NCBI RefSeq assembly: GCF_900091565.1
Contig: NZ_FMCV01000005.1
Coordinates: 124,964-188,963 of the forward strand
Length of the DNA: 64,000 nucleotides
From: Micromonospora marina
GTDB taxonomy: Bacteria; Actinomycetota; Actinomycetes; Mycobacteriales; Micromonosporaceae
Direction of reading: 5' to 3'
A program made the position numbers and the translations under genes. Each line of letters starts with the position of its first letter. Position 1 is the stretch's first letter. Under the pieces are notes generated by a model, which did no database searches, was not told the origin of the DNA, and saw only the letters and a list, made by a program, of their open reading frames with translations. Shown here one piece after another: positions 37,456 to 48,040 of the stretch.

Positions 37456-39222
37456 CTAGCGGGCGATCTCGGTGACCCGCGACTCGCGCACCACCGTCAC
37501 CCGGATCTGCCCCGGGTAGGTCAGCTCCTCCTCGATCTGCTTGGCCACGTCGCGGGCCAGCACCGCCGCGCCGATGTCGTCCACGTCGTCCGGCTTGACC
37601 ATCACCCGGATCTCGCGGCCCGCCTGCATGGCGAAGACCTTCTCCACGCCCAGCTTGCCGGCCGCGATCTCCTCGATCCGCTCCAGCCGCTTGACGTACA
37701 CCTCGAGGCTCTCCCGCCGCGCGCCCGGCCGCCCGCCCGAGCAGGCGTCCGACGCCTGGGTGAGCACCGCCTCGATGGTCTGCGGCGGCACCTCGTTGTG
37801 GTGCGCCTCGATGGCGTGCACCACGTCCTCGCTCTCGCCGTACTTGCGGGCCACGTCCGCGCCGATGATCGCGTGGCTGCCCTCCACCTCGTGGGTCAGC
37901 GCCTTGCCGATGTCGTGCAGGAACGCGCACCGCTTGATCGTCGGCACGTCCAGCCGCAGCTCGGCGGCCATCACCCCGGCGATGTGCGCGGTCTCCACCA
38001 GGTGCTTGAGGACGTTCTGCCCGTACGACGTGCGGTAGCGCAACCGGCCCAGCAGCGTGACCAGTTCCGGGTGGATCTCCGTGATGCCGACCTCGACCAG
38101 CGCGTCCTCGGCGGCCCGGAAGCACAGCTCCTCCACCTCCTGCCGGGCCACGTCGTAGACCTCCTCGATCCGGTGCGGGTGGATCCGGCCGTCGAGCACC
38201 AGCTTCTCCAGCGTGACCCGACCGACCTCCCGGCGTACCGGGTCGAAGCAGGACAGCAGCACCGCCTCGGGCGTGTCGTCGATGATCAGATTGACGCCGG
38301 TGACCGACTCGAAGGCACGGATGTTGCGCCCCTCCCGGCCGATGATCCGCCCCTTCATCTCGTCCCCGGGCAGGTGCAGCACGCTGACCACGCTCTCCGC
38401 GGTCTGCTCGCTGGCCACCCGCTGGATCGCGTCCACCACGATGTTGCGGGCACGCTGCTCCGCGCTACCGCGCGCGTCCGCCTCGATCTCCCGGACCAGC
38501 AGCGCGGCCTCCCGCTTCGCCTGCCCCTCGATCGACTCGACCAGCTCGGCGCGGGCCGCGTCGGCGGTCAGCCCGGCCACCCGCTCCAGCTCCCGGCGAC
38601 GCTGCTCCTCCACCTCGGTCAGCGTCCGCTCGCGCTCGACCAGGGCGGCCTCCCGGGCGGCGAGCGCCGCGGTGGCGGCGGTGAGCTGCCGCTCCCGCTC
38701 GGCCAGCCGCTCCACCTCCTCGGTGTGCAGCCGCTCCCGCTCATCCATCCGGGCGGCCCGGCGTTCCACCTCGGCGGCCTGCTCCCGGGTGGTGGCGGCC
38801 AGCACCGCCACCTCCCGCTCACCGCTGCGCCGCGCCGTCGCGCGCAACTGCTCGGCGTCCGCCTCGGCCTGCTTGTGCGCGCGCTCCAGCACCGTGTCCG
38901 CCTCGGCGCGGGCGTCGTCGAGCACCCGCCGGGCCTCGGCACGGGCCGCCTTCGCCTCGGCCTTGGCGGCGGCCGCCTCGGCCCGCGCCGCCGCCGCGGC
39001 GGACTTCGCCACGTCGATGGTGCTGTTCACCTCGTCGGCTGCCGTCCGCAACGCCGCGAGGGACTGCTCCTGCCGGTCCTTCTCCGCGATGAACGCCGGG
39101 TCCTCCGGCGCGGGCGCCAGGCTGAGCCGCTTGAGGGCTCGCACGCCGAGCAGCACGGCACCGACCACCACCACGACCAGCAGCAGCACGACCAGGAGGA
39201 GGACGACGTCGAAGGCGCTCAT
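37456..39222 (-). CDS. rny: Ribonuclease Y
   Basis: A 588-aa membrane-anchored endoribonuclease that starts decay of many mRNAs. An N-terminal membrane helix (about 5-28) leads into a long Ala/Glu/Arg-rich coiled coil (about 45-270). A KH RNA-binding domain (GRIIGREGRNIRAFE, about 291-305) and an HD phosphohydrolase domain (catalytic His-Asp at 436-437 in FLHDIGKA) follow. The coiled coil is longer than in Bacillus RNase Y. It lies downstream of, but well apart from, recX-recA, a common actinobacterial neighbourhood. Confidence 0.94.
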   Translation of the reverse strand: MSAFDVVLLLVVLLLVVVVVGAVLLGVRALKRLSLAPAPEDPAFIAEKDRQEQSLAALRTAADEVNSTIDVAKSAAAAARAEAAAAKAEAKAARAEARRVLDDARAEADTVLERAHKQAEADAEQLRATARRSGEREVAVLAATTREQAAEVERRAARMDERERLHTEEVERLAERERQLTAATAALAAREAALVERERTLTEVEEQRRRELERVAGLTADAARAELVESIEGQAKREAALLVREIEADARGSAEQRARNIVVDAIQRVASEQTAESVVSVLHLPGDEMKGRIIGREGRNIRAFESVTGVNLIIDDTPEAVLLSCFDPVRREVGRVTLEKLVLDGRIHPHRIEEVYDVARQEVEELCFRAAEDALVEVGITEIHPELVTLLGRLRYRTSYGQNVLKHLVETAHIAGVMAAELRLDVPTIKRCAFLHDIGKALTHEVEGSHAIIGADVARKYGESEDVVHAIEAHHNEVPPQTIEAVLTQASDACSGGRPGARRESLEVYVKRLERIEEIAAGKLGVEKVFAMQAGREIRVMVKPDDVDDIGAAVLARDVAKQIEEELTYPGQIRVTVVRESRVTEIAR

Positions 39223-39689
39223 CGAGCCGCTCCGCAGCGGTTTGCGGACACGCTCGCCCGCCGTGCTCCGCCGGCGTCACCGCTCCGTCGGGGCTCGGTG
39301 GCCGGGCTGTCACCCGCCGGGGAGGGATCGGGGCCGTGTGGCAGACCGCCGGTGAACCTGTGCCGCCCTGCCATGGCCGCCTCCCCCTGAACGTCGGCGC
39401 CGCAGGACACGCGCGAAGGACACGCGCCTGCGGCTCTGGACGCCCGACCGGAGCGGCTGACTCTGGGCAGCTTTCCGTCGGCGGTGTCCCGTACGGGGCA
39501 CCGCTGGCGGCCGGTTGCAGTTGTCGGAGGCTCCGGAGGCTCCGGAGCACCCGTCAAGGGCCGGTGTGGCTGGCCAAAGTGATGCTGTTCTGTTACGAGA
39601 TCTATGTTGTGCGCTTAGCCTGCGCTGGTCGGGCAAAGTGAGCCTGTATGGCGAGGCTAGGTCGCGAGGGGCCGTTCGGTCAAGGAGTC

Positions 39690-39848
39690 ATGATCAAACC
39701 ACCCGGACGGAGAGAAGTTACGGCGTCACTCATTGGTGATCATATGCCGGACAGGCCAGGACAAACGCCGCCCCGCAGCACCGCTCCCGACCTGCTCAGA
39801 CCCTCTCCCACTCCCGGCGACTCCCCGACTCCCGCCGCCCCCTGGTGA
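39690..39848 (+). CDS. Candidate 52-aa small ORF
   Basis: An ATG with AAGGAG 2 nt upstream (spacing short) opens a 52-codon frame. The first half (MIKPPGRREVTASLIGDHM) is mixed; the second half is Pro/Ser/Thr-rich. The stop lies inside a family B repeat. I recognise no relative. It may be chance. Confidence 0.2.
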   Translation: MIKPPGRREVTASLIGDHMPDRPGQTPPRSTAPDLLRPSPTPGDSPTPAAPW

Positions 39849-39903
39849 TCAAGGAGTTGGCGTCCCCCACGGGCCTCCCGGCCACACAAACTCCTTGATC
39901 ACC
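39844..39903. repeat. Dispersed hairpin repeat family B, copy 3
   Basis: GGTGATCAAGGAGTT (39844-39858) pairs perfectly with AACTCCTTGATCACC (39889-39903), a 15-bp stem with a 30-nt loop. Confidence 0.85.
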
Positions 39904-39928
39904 GCTGCGGGCCATCCGACATATCCGG

Positions 39929-40006
39929 CGATCATGAGGTTGGCGGGCGTGATCATGAGGTTGGCCTGGACAAACGGACGGGAAACGCCGCCAAGTTCAT
40001 GATCGG
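39929..40006. repeat. Dispersed hairpin repeat family B, copy 4
   Basis: GATCATGAGGTTGGCGGGCG at 39930 is repeated directly at about 39951 (GATCATGAGGTTGGC) and pairs with CCGCCAAGTTCATGATCGG near 39989-40007. A doubled left arm makes this the most complex copy. Confidence 0.75.
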
Positions 40007-40063
40007 CGCACCGGCGCACCGGCGCACGGCGGCTGGGTGGGGGCGGTGCCGTGGGGCGGGGTG

Positions 40064-40771
40064 TCAATGGGGAGTGGGGTGGGTACGGGCCGCGGTCACC
40101 AGGGTGGCGTTGTCGGGGGTCTGGGCGCCGTCGGGCAGCAGCAGCGTGTCCTCCAGGCCGATCCGGGTGTGCAGACCACGCCGGACCGCCTCGGCGTACA
40201 CCGGCCAGGTGGCCGGGCCCTCGCCGTGCAACAGCACCGGCGGGTGCCCGCCGGGCAGCGCGGCGAGGATCGCCGCCGCGTCGGCGAGCGCCGTCTCGAC
40301 CCGCTCGGCCATGCACTCGACCAGGATCCGCCCGGTGGGCGCGGACCAGCGGCGCCAGGCGCCGACCGACGCCGGCGTCCACAGACCGGCCTCGACCATC
40401 ACGCCGCGCTCGTGCAGCGCGGCGGCGACCTCGGCCGCTCCGGGTTCGTGGGCGTTCACCGAGGCGAAGTCGGGCAGCACCGTCCAGGCTCGGACGGCGG
40501 CGACCCGCGCGGCCGGGTCGGGGACGATCCAGGCGCCGGTGCTCACGCCGACCGGCAGGCCGGGACGGGCGTCGCGGATGGCGCTGACCGCGGCGGCGAC
40601 CACCGCCGGGTCGAGCGACTCGGCGCCGCTGTCGTCGCGCGGGTGCACGTGCACCGCTGCCACCCCGGTGCTCGCGCAGCGCACCGCGTCGGCGGCCAGT
40701 TCGACCGGGGTGAGCGGCACCGCGGGGTGCTCGCCCCGCCGCCTGGTGCCGTTGAGACACGCCTTCAGCAC
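40064..40771 (-). CDS. BKACE-family (beta-keto acid cleavage) protein
   Basis: A 235-aa TIM-barrel protein of the 3-keto-5-aminohexanoate cleavage enzyme family. The start MLKACLNGTRRRGEHPAVP, the zinc-binding HVHPRDD motif (about 41-47) and the ending LEDTLLLPDGAQTPDNATLV fit the family, which condenses a beta-keto acid with acetyl-CoA to give acetoacetate and a CoA ester. It is shorter than typical members (270-300 aa), as actinobacterial variants often are. The keto-acid substrate is unknown. The GTG start has a GAGGAGAGG about 10 nt upstream. Downstream of recX but separated by about 50 bp. Confidence 0.82.
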   Translation of the reverse strand: MLKACLNGTRRRGEHPAVPLTPVELAADAVRCASTGVAAVHVHPRDDSGAESLDPAVVAAAVSAIRDARPGLPVGVSTGAWIVPDPAARVAAVRAWTVLPDFASVNAHEPGAAEVAAALHERGVMVEAGLWTPASVGAWRRWSAPTGRILVECMAERVETALADAAAILAALPGGHPPVLLHGEGPATWPVYAEAVRRGLHTRIGLEDTLLLPDGAQTPDNATLVTAARTHPTPH

Positions 40772-40822
40772 GGGTGTGCGCCTCTCCTCGGGACGGCGGC
40801 CTTGACGGGTGCGCCCGGTCGA

Positions 40823-41524
40823 TCAGTCGGTCAGTCGGGCCGGGCGGGAGTCGAGGTCGTGCTCGGCATCGGCCATCGCGTCGGCGTCGATGTGCTCGGC
40901 GAACTCGGCCGCCTCGGCGCTCTGCGCGGCCAGCGCGTCCTTCACCGCCCGGAACGCCACCCCGGCCGGGTAGCCCTTACGCGCCAGCATGCCGACCAGG
41001 CGCCGGAACACCGCGTCCGGCTCGCCCCTGGTGCTGCGCAGCTTGCGCTCCACCAGGGCGCGGGCGGTCTGCGCCTCGGTCTCCTCGTCCAGCCCGTCCA
41101 GGGCGGCGCCGGCCACCTCGCCGTCGACGCCGCGCTGGCGCAACTCGTTGGCGAGCGCCCGGCGGGCCAGCCCGCGGCCGTTGTGCCGGCTGCTCACCCA
41201 GGCGCGGGCGAAGGCGGCGTCGTCGACGATGCCGACCTCGTCGTACCGGTCGAGGACCTGCTCGGCGACCTCCTCGGAGATGCCGCGCCGCGCCAGCGCG
41301 CCGGCCAACTCGGCCCGGGTGCGCGGGCGCACCGCGAGCTGCCGCAGGCAGATCTCCCGGGCCAGTTCGGCCTCGTCGCGCGGCGAAGCTGGAGCCTCCC
41401 CTGCATCGGGCTCCGCCGCGCGATCACCGCGTCCCCGGCGAGGCCGGGGCGTACCTGTGGCGTCGCCCGTACGGGGTGGGCCGGCATCCCAGCCCCGGCC
41501 CGTACGGGCGCGTCGTCCTGCCAC
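40823..41524 (-). CDS. recX: RecA regulator RecX
   Basis: A 233-aa modulator that binds RecA filaments and limits their activity. The core (about 50-205) shows repeated three-helix modules (RTRAELAGALARRGISEEV, FARAWVSSRHNGRGLARRAL, then RLVGMLARKGYPAGVAFRAV). An unusual 50-residue Arg/Pro/Gly-rich N-terminal extension precedes the core and could mean a later true start. It begins 11 bp after the recA stop and is surely co-transcribed with it. Confidence 0.92.
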   Translation of the reverse strand: MAGRRARTGRGWDAGPPRTGDATGTPRPRRGRGDRAAEPDAGEAPASPRDEAELAREICLRQLAVRPRTRAELAGALARRGISEEVAEQVLDRYDEVGIVDDAAFARAWVSSRHNGRGLARRALANELRQRGVDGEVAGAALDGLDEETEAQTARALVERKLRSTRGEPDAVFRRLVGMLARKGYPAGVAFRAVKDALAAQSAEAAEFAEHIDADAMADAEHDLDSRPARLTD

Positions 41525-41535
41525 GGGTCAGCGGA

Positions 41536-43677
<2,142 letters not shown>

Positions 43678-43810
43678 CGTTGCCACCCCTGCCTTCGCCG
43701 GCGTCTTTCCTGAGCTTCGCGTCACGCGGGACACGCTAGGCGCTGGGTCCGACAGAAAACCAGCCGACGGGCCGTGAGCTGTGGACGAGCACCCCGCTGT
43801 GGACAATAGC

Positions 43811-43824
43811 CGAACAGGTGTACG
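43811..43824 (-). promoter_or_regulatory. LexA (SOS) box upstream of recA
   Basis: CGAACAGGTGTACG matches the SOS core CGAAC-N4-GTTCG with one change (GTAC for GTTC). It lies 134 bp upstream of the recA ATG and is of the same form as box 3 of lexA. Confidence 0.6.
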
Positions 43825-43862
43825 ACTGGGCAAGCGACACACGGGATCGACGAAAAGGCTGC

Positions 43863-44063
43863 TCAGCGTAGTCGGGCGGGCACCCGGTCCGGGTACGCGG
43901 CGACCACGGCACGCCAGACCACGTGCGTTTCCTCACCGGCGGCGAGGGCCTGCTCGACGGTCCGCCCGCCGAGCTGGGACAGCACCTGGTCGCTGGCGAT
44001 GCTGGCCGCGTACCCCGGGCCGAACGCCTCCTCCAGCCGCGTCCAGAAGTCGGTCAGCCGCAC
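43863..44063 (-). CDS. DUF3046 family protein
   Basis: A 66-aa actinobacterial protein of unknown function. The sequence [20 protein letters not shown] and the ending [19 protein letters not shown] fit DUF3046, which typically lies just upstream of recA as here. The start GTG at 44063 follows the MFS gene by 4 bp and was chosen because the family begins M-R-L-T-x-F-W. Mostly helical, no membrane segment. Confidence 0.88.
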   Translation of the reverse strand: MRLTDFWTRLEEAFGPGYAASIASDQVLSQLGGRTVEQALAAGEETHVVWRAVVAAYPDRVPARLR

Positions 44064-44067
44064 GTGT

Positions 44068-45366
44068 TCAGTCCTCCTCGTCGAGTGGTGCCGGGCCGGG
44101 ACGCCGCAGTGCCAGCGCCACCAGCGGCACCACGGCGATCGCCGCCAGCAGGGTGAGCGTCGGGTACCCCACGGCTCGCATGACGAACCCGCTCGCCGCC
44201 GCCGCACCCGCCCCGGCCAGCCCCATGAGCAGGTCGGACAGGCCCTGCACGCCCGGCCGGTCGGCGGTGGGCACCGACTCCGACAGCAGCGTCGAGCCCG
44301 CCACCATCGTGCCCGACCAGCCCAGCCCGAGCAGCGTCAGCCCCACCGACAGCAGCGGCGTGTGGTGCCCGGCGGTGCCGGAGACCGCGCACGCGGCCAG
44401 CAGCAGCGCCACCCCGCCGAGGATCACCGGCCGGCGGCCCAGCCGGTCGGTGAGCCAGCCCACCACCGGCGACAGCGCGTACATGCCGGCGATGTGCAGG
44501 CTGAGCACCAGGCCGACCACTGGTAGCACGTCCGCGTCGGAGTGCCACTCGCCGAGGTGCACCGGGGTCATCGACATGACGGCGACCATCACCAGGTGCC
44601 CCACCGCGACCGCGGCGATGCCGAGGCGGGCGGCCGGCCGCCCGCGTACCGTGCGCCAGGCGGCGACCATGCCACCACGGCGGGTGACCGCCGGTGCGGC
44701 GCCGGGTGCCGGGTCGGCCGCCGTCAGCCGGCGCGCGGTGAGCAGCGGGTCCGGCCGGAGCAGGACCAGGAGTACGGCGGCGGTGAGCGCGAACGCGACG
44801 GCACTGAAGGCGAACGGGCCGGCCAGCGCCGGCAGGCCCCAGCCCCGGGTGGTGTCGTCGGCGAGCGCGGCGAAGTTCGGCGCGGCCACCGCGCCGATGG
44901 TGGTCGCCCACACCACCAGCGAGAGCTGCCGCCCCCGGCGGTGCGGCTCGGCCAGGTCCACCGCCGTGTAGCGGGCCTGGAGGTTGGCCGCCGTACCGCC
45001 GCCGAACAGCAGCATCCCGACGAAGAGCAGCGGCACCAGGCGCGTCGCGGTGGCAACCACCACCAGCACACCGCCCACCGCACCCACCGCGTACGCGAGG
45101 ACCAGGCCGGGTCGCCGGCCCCGGGCCGCCATCAGCCGGGTGACGGGGATGGCGAGCAACGCGGCGCCGACCACCCCGGCGCTCTGCGCCAGCCCGGCCA
45201 GGGCGGTGCCGGCGACCCGGGCGGCGAGCAGCGCGCCGACCGAGATGCCGATGGTGACGCCGATGCCGCCGATGATCTGGGTGAGGAAGAGCAGCCGGAC
45301 GGTACGCCGCTGGATGCCGGCGACGTCGGGCCGGGGCGGGGCCGGCGCGGTCAGGTCGGTGGACAT
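44068..45366 (-). CDS. Major facilitator superfamily transporter
   Basis: A 432-aa integral membrane transporter with about twelve helices. The loop 2-3 motif is VTRLMAARGRRPG and the matching loop in the second half is GWLTDRLGRRPVILGG. Length and the small central loop suggest a drug- or metabolite-efflux type; the substrate is not predictable. The ATG at 45366 has GGAG upstream. The DUF3046 gene starts 4 bp after its stop. Confidence 0.88.
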   Translation of the reverse strand: MSTDLTAPAPPRPDVAGIQRRTVRLLFLTQIIGGIGVTIGISVGALLAARVAGTALAGLAQSAGVVGAALLAIPVTRLMAARGRRPGLVLAYAVGAVGGVLVVVATATRLVPLLFVGMLLFGGGTAANLQARYTAVDLAEPHRRGRQLSLVVWATTIGAVAAPNFAALADDTTRGWGLPALAGPFAFSAVAFALTAAVLLVLLRPDPLLTARRLTAADPAPGAAPAVTRRGGMVAAWRTVRGRPAARLGIAAVAVGHLVMVAVMSMTPVHLGEWHSDADVLPVVGLVLSLHIAGMYALSPVVGWLTDRLGRRPVILGGVALLLAACAVSGTAGHHTPLLSVGLTLLGLGWSGTMVAGSTLLSESVPTADRPGVQGLSDLLMGLAGAGAAAASGFVMRAVGYPTLTLLAAIAVVPLVALALRRPGPAPLDEED

Positions 45367-45434
45367 GCGCGCTCCTGGTGAGGACGGATGCCCCATCCTC
45401 TCCCGCCGGTCCGTCCGACCGGCACCCGGTTTCG

Positions 45435-46577
45435 CTACAGGCCGAGGCCCCGGCCGATGATCTCCTTCATGATCTCGGTGGTGCCGCCGTAGATGGTCTG
45501 CACCCGACTGTCCAGCCACGCCTTCGCCACCGGGTACTCCGCCATGAAGCCGTAGCCGCCGTGCAGCTGCACGCACCGGTCCGCGACCCTGGTCTGCAAC
45601 TCGGTGGTCCACCACTTGGCCTTCGCCGCGTCGGTGACCGAGAGGCGGCCCGCGTTGAACTCGGTGACGCAGTGGTTGACGAACGTCCGCGCGATGGTGA
45701 CCTCGGTGTCCAGCTCGGCCAGCAGGAACCGGTTGTGCTGGAACCGGCCGATCGGCCGGCCGAACGCCTCCCGGGAGCGGGCGTACTCGATGGTGAGCGC
45801 GAGCAGCTTCTCGCAGGCCGCCACCGCGACCACGGCGATGCTCAGCCGTTCCCGGGGCAGGTTGGCCATCAGGTGGTAGAAGCCGTGGTTCTCGGTGCCG
45901 ATCAGGTTCTCCGCCGGCACCCGGCAGTCGTCGAAGAACAGCTCGGCGGTGTCGTTGGCCTTCAGCCCGACCTTGGCCAGCCGGCGGCCCCGGCTGAAGC
46001 CCGGCGTGCCGTTCTCCACCACGACCAGGCTCACCCCGTGCGCGCCCTGGTCCGGCGCGGTCTTGGCCACCACGATGACCAGGTCGGCCATCTCGCCGTT
46101 GGTGATGAACGTCTTCTGCCCGTTGAGGACCAGGCTGTCGCCGTCGCGGACCGCAGTGGTGCGGATGCCGGCCAGGTCGCTGCCCGCGCCCGGCTCGCTC
46201 ATCGCGACGGCGGTGACCAGGTCGCCGGAGCAGAAGCCGGGCAGCCACCGCTTGCGCTGGTCGCCGGTGGTCAGCTCGGTCAGGTACGGGCCGACCACGT
46301 CGTTGTGCAGCCCGAACCCGAGGCCGGTGCACCCGGCCGCGACGATCTCCTCGTCGAGCACCGCGTTGAACCGGAAGTCGCGCTGCCCGCCGCCGCCGTA
46401 CTCGGGGTCCACGTCGGGGCCGAGCAGCCCGGCCGCGCCGGCGGCCCGCCACACCTGCCGGTCGACGATCCCGTCGGCCTCCCAGCGCTCGTGGTGCGGC
46501 ACCGCCTCCCGGGTGAGGAACCGGCGGCACAGGTCGCGGAACTCGTCGTGGACGGGCTCGTAGAGATGCTGCTCCAT
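45435..46577 (-). CDS. Acyl-CoA dehydrogenase
   Basis: A 380-aa FAD enzyme that makes 2,3-enoyl-CoA. FAD/substrate motifs are VAMSEPGAGSDLAGIRT and FITNGEMADLVIVVAKT; the C-terminal helical domain has QLHGGYGFMAEYPVAKAWLD and the catalytic base Glu in IYGGTTEIMKEIIGR. The Glu position fits the short/medium-chain or long-chain bacterial class. No other beta-oxidation gene is adjacent, so the substrate is open. The ATG at 46577 begins the conserved core. Confidence 0.93.
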   Translation of the reverse strand: MEQHLYEPVHDEFRDLCRRFLTREAVPHHERWEADGIVDRQVWRAAGAAGLLGPDVDPEYGGGGQRDFRFNAVLDEEIVAAGCTGLGFGLHNDVVGPYLTELTTGDQRKRWLPGFCSGDLVTAVAMSEPGAGSDLAGIRTTAVRDGDSLVLNGQKTFITNGEMADLVIVVAKTAPDQGAHGVSLVVVENGTPGFSRGRRLAKVGLKANDTAELFFDDCRVPAENLIGTENHGFYHLMANLPRERLSIAVVAVAACEKLLALTIEYARSREAFGRPIGRFQHNRFLLAELDTEVTIARTFVNHCVTEFNAGRLSVTDAAKAKWWTTELQTRVADRCVQLHGGYGFMAEYPVAKAWLDSRVQTIYGGTTEIMKEIIGRGLGL

Positions 46578-46597
46578 GGCGGCAAGTCTGACACCGC

Positions 46598-47125
46598 TCA
46601 GCTGCCCCGGACAGGGGTGAGCGCCGCTCGCAGCCGCCGCTCCCGCCGGCCGGTACGGACGGCCACGGCCAGGATCGCGACCAGCACGATCCCGAACCCG
46701 ACGGCGGCGACCTCCCACCCGGCGCGGATCGCGAGCACGATCAGCGGGCCGAGCAGCAGGACGCCACCGGCCGCCCCGAACAGCGCGCCCCGGCGTACGG
46801 CGGGAAGGTTGTCCGCCACCGCCGCGCGCCCCGCCTCGTCGGCGGGCGGCGCGCCCCGGCGCAACGCGGTCTCGGTGGTCGCCCAGGCGGCGGCCCGCTC
46901 CGCCTCGGCGGGGCGCGGTTTCCCGACCCGGACCAGCACGAAGAAGAAGAAGCCCCAGATCACCGCGTTCAGACCGGCCTCGACCACCGCTACCTGCACG
47001 GGCCCGTCCCGCTCCTCCCACAGCCGGACCGGCAGCCAGAGGAGTCCGGCGATCACCGTGGCCATCACGTAGGGGCCGGGAGCACCCAGCCGGAGCAGCG
47101 ACGCACGAGGTCGGGAGTCCGCCAT
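46598..47125 (-). CDS. Integral membrane protein of unknown function
   Basis: A 175-aa protein with four predicted membrane helices (YVMATVIAGLLWLPVRLW; VVEAGLNAVIWGFFFFVLV; LFGAAGGVLLLGPLIVLAI; VAAVGFGIVLVAILAVAV). A cytoplasmic loop of about 45 residues rich in Ala/Arg/Glu separates the pairs, and a short basic C-terminus follows. I recognise no family. The ATG at 47125 is the only start near the first helix. It is divergent from the PCD-VOC gene across 82 bp. Confidence 0.65.
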   Translation of the reverse strand: MADSRPRASLLRLGAPGPYVMATVIAGLLWLPVRLWEERDGPVQVAVVEAGLNAVIWGFFFFVLVRVGKPRPAEAERAAAWATTETALRRGAPPADEAGRAAVADNLPAVRRGALFGAAGGVLLLGPLIVLAIRAGWEVAAVGFGIVLVAILAVAVRTGRRERRLRAALTPVRGS

Positions 47126-47207
47126 AGCGGGGCCGTACCCCCGCGTGCCGTCCGCCAATCCCCTGTGGATGGTGGCGGGCGGGCGGGCGGCACGCCAGGA
47201 TGGCCGG

Positions 47208-47861
47208 ATGAGCACACTCACGGGGAGACAGGTGGCCGAGGCCGGGCTGGACGGGTGGACGTACCTGCTGGGGGCGTTGCAGACGCGCATCCGTACCCCC
47301 GGTTTCGCGGCCGGGCTGGCGCTGGTGGCCGCGGTGGGCGCGGAGGCCGAGCGGGTCGACCATCACCCGGATCTGGACCTGCGCTACACCCACGTGGACG
47401 TCCGGCTGTGGTCGCACGACGCGGGCGGCGTGACAGGACGCGACCTGCGCCTGGCCCGGACGATCTCGGCGCTGGCCGCCGACGCCGGGCTGGCCCTGTC
47501 GGCGGCCGGGCTGTCCCGCCTGGAACTCGCGCTGGACACCCCGGAGCACGCCGCGGTGCTGCCGTTCTGGCGGGCGGTCCTGACGTGGGGCGCGGCGCCC
47601 GGCCGAGGGCCCGACGACGAGGTACGCGACCCGGACGGCGTGCTGCCGACGGTCTGGTTCCAGGCTTCCGGCCGGGACGAGCCCCGGCAGCGGTGGCATC
47701 CGGACGTGTGGGTCGACCCGGCCGAGGTGGACGCGCGCATCGCGGCGGCGCTGGCGGCCGGCGGCACGCTGGTCAGCGACGCGGAGGCGCCGAGCTTCTG
47801 GGTACTCGCCGACCCGGACGGCAACCGGGTCTGCCTCTGCACCTGGCAGCAGCGCTCCTGA
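47208..47861 (+). CDS. Fusion: pterin-4a-carbinolamine dehydratase domain plus VOC domain
   Basis: A 217-aa two-domain protein. Residues about 1-100 resemble PCD/DCoH, with the diagnostic DHHPDLDLRYTHVDVRL and WSHDAGGVTGRD containing the catalytic His pair and third His. Residues about 103-215 are a VOC module (LELALDTPEHAAVLPFWRAV to FWVLADPDGNRVCLCTW). PCD enzymes dehydrate 4a-hydroxy-tetrahydropterin after aromatic hydroxylation; what the VOC part adds is unknown. The ATG at 47208 has AGGA upstream. No pterin-dependent hydroxylase is nearby. Confidence 0.82.
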   Translation: MSTLTGRQVAEAGLDGWTYLLGALQTRIRTPGFAAGLALVAAVGAEAERVDHHPDLDLRYTHVDVRLWSHDAGGVTGRDLRLARTISALAADAGLALSAAGLSRLELALDTPEHAAVLPFWRAVLTWGAAPGRGPDDEVRDPDGVLPTVWFQASGRDEPRQRWHPDVWVDPAEVDARIAAALAAGGTLVSDAEAPSFWVLADPDGNRVCLCTWQQRS

Positions 47862-48040
47862 CGGAGCGGGGCAGCGGCGGACGGGGCTCGGCGCGGGTCT
47901 GGACCACCGGCGACCGGGCGGTCCGCGAGTGGGCCTGGCCGCCGGCCGAGGACGGCACAGTGCTTCGCGGGCTGGACGTCTATCGGGCCCGGGACGGGCG
48001 GATCGTCGCCAAGGACGTCTTCGGCAAGGTCACTTCTTGA
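47862..48040 (+). pseudogene. C-terminal remnant of a SnoaL-like (NTF2-fold) gene
   Basis: Directly after the VOC stop, a 59-codon frame with good actinobacterial codon use encodes RVWTTGDRAVREWAWPPAED then GLDVYRARDGRIVAKDVFGK. This is the second half of a SnoaL-like/NTF2 cone domain (the usual A-x-EW and R-G-x-D-x-x-R-x-x-D-G-K-I pattern). The N-terminal helices are absent and there is no clear start or ribosome binding site. The end overlaps the udgX stop (48030). I take it as a decayed gene; a fused or very short functional protein is less likely. Confidence 0.55.

Larger units (their letters stand above)
39223..40063. other. 841-bp region without a supported gene
   Basis: The rny upstream region. 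It holds two family B hairpin repeats (39844-39903 and 39929-40006), a GGCTCCGGA direct repeat near 39531-39548, a relatively AT-rich stretch (about 39580-39760), a 52-codon frame at 39690 with an AAGGAG site, and triple GGCGCACC near 40006-40027. Codon use of the longer frames is not convincing. Confidence 0.6.
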
